DNA of 7,111 bases, taken from an uncultured Chloroflexota bacterium (GTDB taxonomy: Bacteria > Chloroflexota > UBA4733). Positions 5,064 through 7,111 of the stretch are shown piece by piece. Positions within the stretch are counted from its first letter, which is position 1. The number at the start of each line of letters is the position of its first letter. The translations under genes and the position numbers were made by a program. The stretch is from assembly GCA_937967325.1 (NCBI GenBank), contig CALBSQ010000308.1:1-7111 (forward strand), given 5' to 3'. The notes beneath the pieces were generated by a model. That model searched no databases, had not been told where the DNA came from, and was given only the letters and a program-made list of their open reading frames with translations.

Positions 5064-7028
5064 TCAAGCCGGCGGCTGGTATTTGAGCGTGGCGAGGCTG
5101 TGCTGGCCGAAGAAGAGCTCCGACGTATCCATCTGGTAGCCGGTGACCCGGGGCTTGACGAGCCAGCCGATGCGGGCCCAGACGATGGGCGCCACGGGAG
5201 CCTCATCGTTGAGGATCTGTGCCGCCTGCTGATAGAGGGCGGCGCGCTTCGCCGGGTCCAGTTCCTGGTCCGCCTGCCGGCATAGTTGGTCGAACTGCGC
5301 GTTCTGCCAACCGGCGCCCGCCTGGCCGGAGGGCGAGGCGAAGGGGATGCTGTACCAATCCTGCGGATCGGAGTAGCCTTGGTTCCACAGGCCCCAGAAG
5401 AGTGATGGCTGGTCCTTCTGGTCCGGCCCGATCGGCGCTACAGCGACAGAAATGCCGAGTGCCCGCTGCAACTGGGCAGCGACACCGGTGGCTCGCACCT
5501 TGTTGATGGGACTCGCGAAGTAGCCGATGGTGATGGTCGGCAAGCCCTTGCCGCCGGGGTAGCCCGCGTCGGCGAGCAACTGCTGTGCCTGGCGGGGATC
5601 AAAGCGTTGATACGTATCGCGAAGGGTGTCGTAGTGGCCGGGCAGTCCCGGCGGCACGAGCTGAGTGGCGGCCAGATTGAGGTCACCCATGACCTCGTGG
5701 TTATAGCGCGGCCGGTCCAGCGCCAGGGAGAAGGCTTGCCGCACCCGCACATCGTCGAAGGGCCGCTGGCGGCAGTTGAAGCCGAGGTATAAGCAACGGA
5801 CGCCGGGCGCCAGCAGTTTCTGCTGATTGAGCTGGGAATCGGCCTCGATCGTGTGCAGGTCGTTGGGGGCGTAGAAGTGGTAGACATCGAGGGCGTTGGC
5901 GCGATAGGCGGCCAAGGCATCCGCCGGGCTGTTGATGATGAGGTACTGCACCGTGCCGATGGGCGGTGGACCCTTGTAGTAGTTCGTGTTGGCCTCGAAG
6001 ATCATCTGCCGGCCGCGCTCCCAGGTCTTGAGGACATAGGGGCCGTTCCCCACATAGGTCGGTGGTTGGGCCCACTGCTTGCCGCCCCGTTCGACATCGG
6101 CCTGGCGGACCGGGACGCCGCACCAGGTGGCGAGCACGCTCAAGAACCAGGGTGCGGGAACGGTGAGGTTGAAGACCACGGTCCCAGCGTCAGTGGCCTT
6201 GACTCCTACCGCGTCACGCAACCGTTGGAGCGCCGTTGCCGAGAGGGTCTTCGGATCGGCGGTGTGGTATTGCTCGGCGCCCTGGATGGCATAACCGTAG
6301 GAGGCGCTGGGACTAGCCACAGTCGGGTCGAGGTGGCGCTTCCAGGCGTACTCGAAATCGCGGGCGGCCAGTGGTGTCCCGTCAGAGTAGGTCAGCCCGC
6401 CGCGCAGGGTGAAGGTGTAGGTACGGCCGTCGGCGGACACGCTGGGCAGAGCGGCCGCCATTTCCGGTACGAGCTTGCCTTGCGCCGTAAACGTCAGCAG
6501 GTTGCTGAAGACACGCATCACGATATCCGTGCCGGTGTTCATGGTCGTTGCCGGGTCGAGGCTGGGCGGCTCGACGTCAGGGACGAGCTTGAGGGCGTCT
6601 TTCAGCGCCGCGACGGTAGCAATGGCCTGAGTCGTGCCGCTCGTCACCGCGCTTGCAGCCGGCGCCGTGGAAGCGGCTGTTGTGGCCGAGGCCGCGGCGC
6701 TGGATACGGCCACCGGCGTGGCGGCACCGGTTGTTGCCGGCGAAAGCGTTGCGCTGGCGGCGCTGAGCGAGGCCGCCTTCGCGATAGTGGACACTGCCGT
6801 CGATGCGCTCGCCGCCCTGCTGGCCGCGGATGTTGCTGCCGGCGTCGTGGCCGTCCTGCTGCCGCACGCCGCGAGCAGGCTCGCCAGCGCGACGCTCCCC
6901 GTCGCGACGCTGCCGCGCAAGAACGCGCGGCGCGCGAGGCGGGGCGGCGTCGCGAGGCGGGGCGGCGTCGTGAGCCCTATGTCACCGTGACTTCCTGCTT
7001 TGACCACTTCCAGAGTTGGTAGCGTCAT
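5064..7028 (-). CDS. Tat-exported lipoprotein, family 5 (oligopeptide-type) ABC solute-binding protein
   Basis: A 654-residue extracytoplasmic receptor that would deliver peptides or similar solutes to an ABC importer. The start at 7028 has GGGGAG 5 bases upstream. Residues 33-38 (RRAFLR) are a twin-arginine motif, followed by a weakly hydrophobic segment and the lipobox LAAC with Cys55, so it should be Tat-exported folded and lipid-anchored. Residues 56-136 are an Ala/Ser/Thr-rich tether, longer than usual. The SBP_bac_5 domain fills about 140-650: PPSLDPA near 154, FSNLLTF, YTFTLRGGLTYSDGTPLAARDFEYAWKR split by the usual family spacing (194-221), GNGPYVLKTW (317-326), VRQAFSLALDR (419-429), LADAGYPGG (475-483) and ADQELDPAKRAALYQQAAQI (576-595). 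These are hallmark positions of OppA/DppA-type proteins. No permease or ATPase gene lies within the window; the next gene encodes a YVTN propeller, so the importer must be upstream or elsewhere. Ligand specificity cannot be read from the sequence. Confidence 0.95.
   Translation of the reverse strand: MTLPTLEVVKAGSHGDIGLTTPPRLATPPRLARRAFLRGSVATGSVALASLLAACGSRTATTPAATSAASRAASASTAVSTIAKAASLSAASATLSPATTGAATPVAVSSAAASATTAASTAPAASAVTSGTTQAIATVAALKDALKLVPDVEPPSLDPATTMNTGTDIVMRVFSNLLTFTAQGKLVPEMAAALPSVSADGRTYTFTLRGGLTYSDGTPLAARDFEYAWKRHLDPTVASPSASYGYAIQGAEQYHTADPKTLSATALQRLRDAVGVKATDAGTVVFNLTVPAPWFLSVLATWCGVPVRQADVERGGKQWAQPPTYVGNGPYVLKTWERGRQMIFEANTNYYKGPPPIGTVQYLIINSPADALAAYRANALDVYHFYAPNDLHTIEADSQLNQQKLLAPGVRCLYLGFNCRQRPFDDVRVRQAFSLALDRPRYNHEVMGDLNLAATQLVPPGLPGHYDTLRDTYQRFDPRQAQQLLADAGYPGGKGLPTITIGYFASPINKVRATGVAAQLQRALGISVAVAPIGPDQKDQPSLFWGLWNQGYSDPQDWYSIPFASPSGQAGAGWQNAQFDQLCRQADQELDPAKRAALYQQAAQILNDEAPVAPIVWARIGWLVKPRVTGYQMDTSELFFGQHSLATLKYQPPA
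6621..6863 (-). other. Low-complexity Ala/Ser/Thr tether region of the lipoprotein
   Basis: These bases encode about 81 residues almost wholly of Ala, Ser, Thr, Val, Pro and Gly, directly after the lipidated Cys55. It is likely an unstructured spacer holding the binding domain away from the membrane. The biased composition creates long open frames on the plus strand, which I take as shadows. Confidence 0.75.
6934..6969 (-). repeat. 18-bp perfect tandem duplication before the twin-arginine motif
   Basis: The plus-strand unit gcgaggcggggcggcgtc occurs at 6934-6951 and again at 6952-6969 with no gap. In the lipoprotein gene it encodes TPPRLA twice, directly followed by RR of the Tat motif. It keeps frame and lengthens the N-region of the signal peptide by six residues. 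Exact identity of the copies points to a recent slippage event. Confidence 0.85.
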
Positions 7029-7111
7029 GATCTCTCCCCTTCCGGGTACATCGGAGGTTGTCAGTTCCCTGGCCGGCAATGGCCGGCGCTTCCAGTGTTC
7101 GGCAAGACGAG
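7029..7111 (-). other. Upstream region of the lipoprotein gene with a GCCGGC repeat
   Basis: Only 83 bases of upstream sequence are present. GCCGGC occurs at 7072-7077 and 7082-7087 around AATG; since each copy is itself a palindrome, the pair is both a direct and an inverted repeat and could form a 6-bp hairpin. There is no T run on either side. I see no convincing -35/-10 pair, so the operon promoter may lie beyond the window. Confidence 0.4.
7034..7039 (-). promoter_or_regulatory. Ribosome binding site of the solute-binding protein gene
   Basis: GGGGAG on the minus strand, 5 bases before ATG 7028. It supports this start over the longer TTG start at 7079, whose extra 17 residues would precede the Tat signal without purpose. 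Confidence 0.7.

Noticed and set aside
4235..5086. Plus-strand ORF of 283 codons rich in Asp and Gly
   Set aside because: Its repeating pattern is the antisense image of the YVTN repeats (GDGD... opposite AVDP...). The sense strand has a signal peptide, a ribosome binding site and a regular propeller.
5036..5206. 57-codon N-terminal extension of the YVTN gene
   Set aside because: It overlaps the end of the solute-binding protein gene, lacks a ribosome binding site and would bury the signal peptide. ATG 5035 with GGAGGT is better.
5853..7022. Plus-strand ORF of 389 codons opposite the solute-binding protein
   Set aside because: It is a shadow of the SBP gene. Its Arg/Gly/Cys-rich end mirrors the low-complexity tether and the Tat signal region.

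Overview
This is a high-GC bacterial window in which every supportable gene lies on the minus strand. The style is that of Chloroflexota (Thermomicrobia-like lineages): Tat-exported solute-binding lipoproteins with long Ala/Ser/Thr linkers, secreted YVTN propeller proteins, and soluble MEDS/GAF histidine kinases. That assignment is an inference from gene style; no marker gene is present. The first 43 bases are not biological. They are an Illumina Nextera i7 primer remnant with an index, so the left edge is an adapter-contaminated contig end, probably from a shotgun or metagenome assembly.

In transcription order (right to left), bases 7111-7029 are the upstream region of the first gene. Bases 7028-5064 encode a twin-arginine-exported, lipid-anchored family 5 (oligopeptide-type) solute-binding protein. 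After 28 bases follows a secreted seven-repeat YVTN beta-propeller protein (5035-3968). These two look like one operon; no permease or ATPase gene for the binding protein is in view.

Bases 3967-3499 contain no convincing gene. They hold a direct repeat with two TACAAT promoter-like hexamers, a 10-bp inverted repeat, and a possible 27-codon leader ORF with a strong ribosome binding site. That ORF ends in a 4-base overlap with the alternative TTG start of the next gene. Bases 3478-1232 encode a soluble histidine kinase with an N-terminal excisionase/MerR-like helix-turn-helix, a DcmR-type MEDS sensory domain, a GAF domain and a HisKA/HATPase core. A 7-7-7 inverted repeat covers its start codon. 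Finally, after about 100 bases with a possible promoter, the transmembrane half of an ABC exporter (1125-44) runs into the adapter and loses its nucleotide-binding domain.

The most distinctive biology is the kinase: a DcmR-like DNA-binding regulator fused to a full sensor kinase, with an operator-like palindrome at its own start and no response regulator in view. The most practically important observation is the adapter, because the exporter frame stays open through it and would give a false C-terminus. I see no evidence for a CRISPR array, insertion sequence, tRNA or rRNA.
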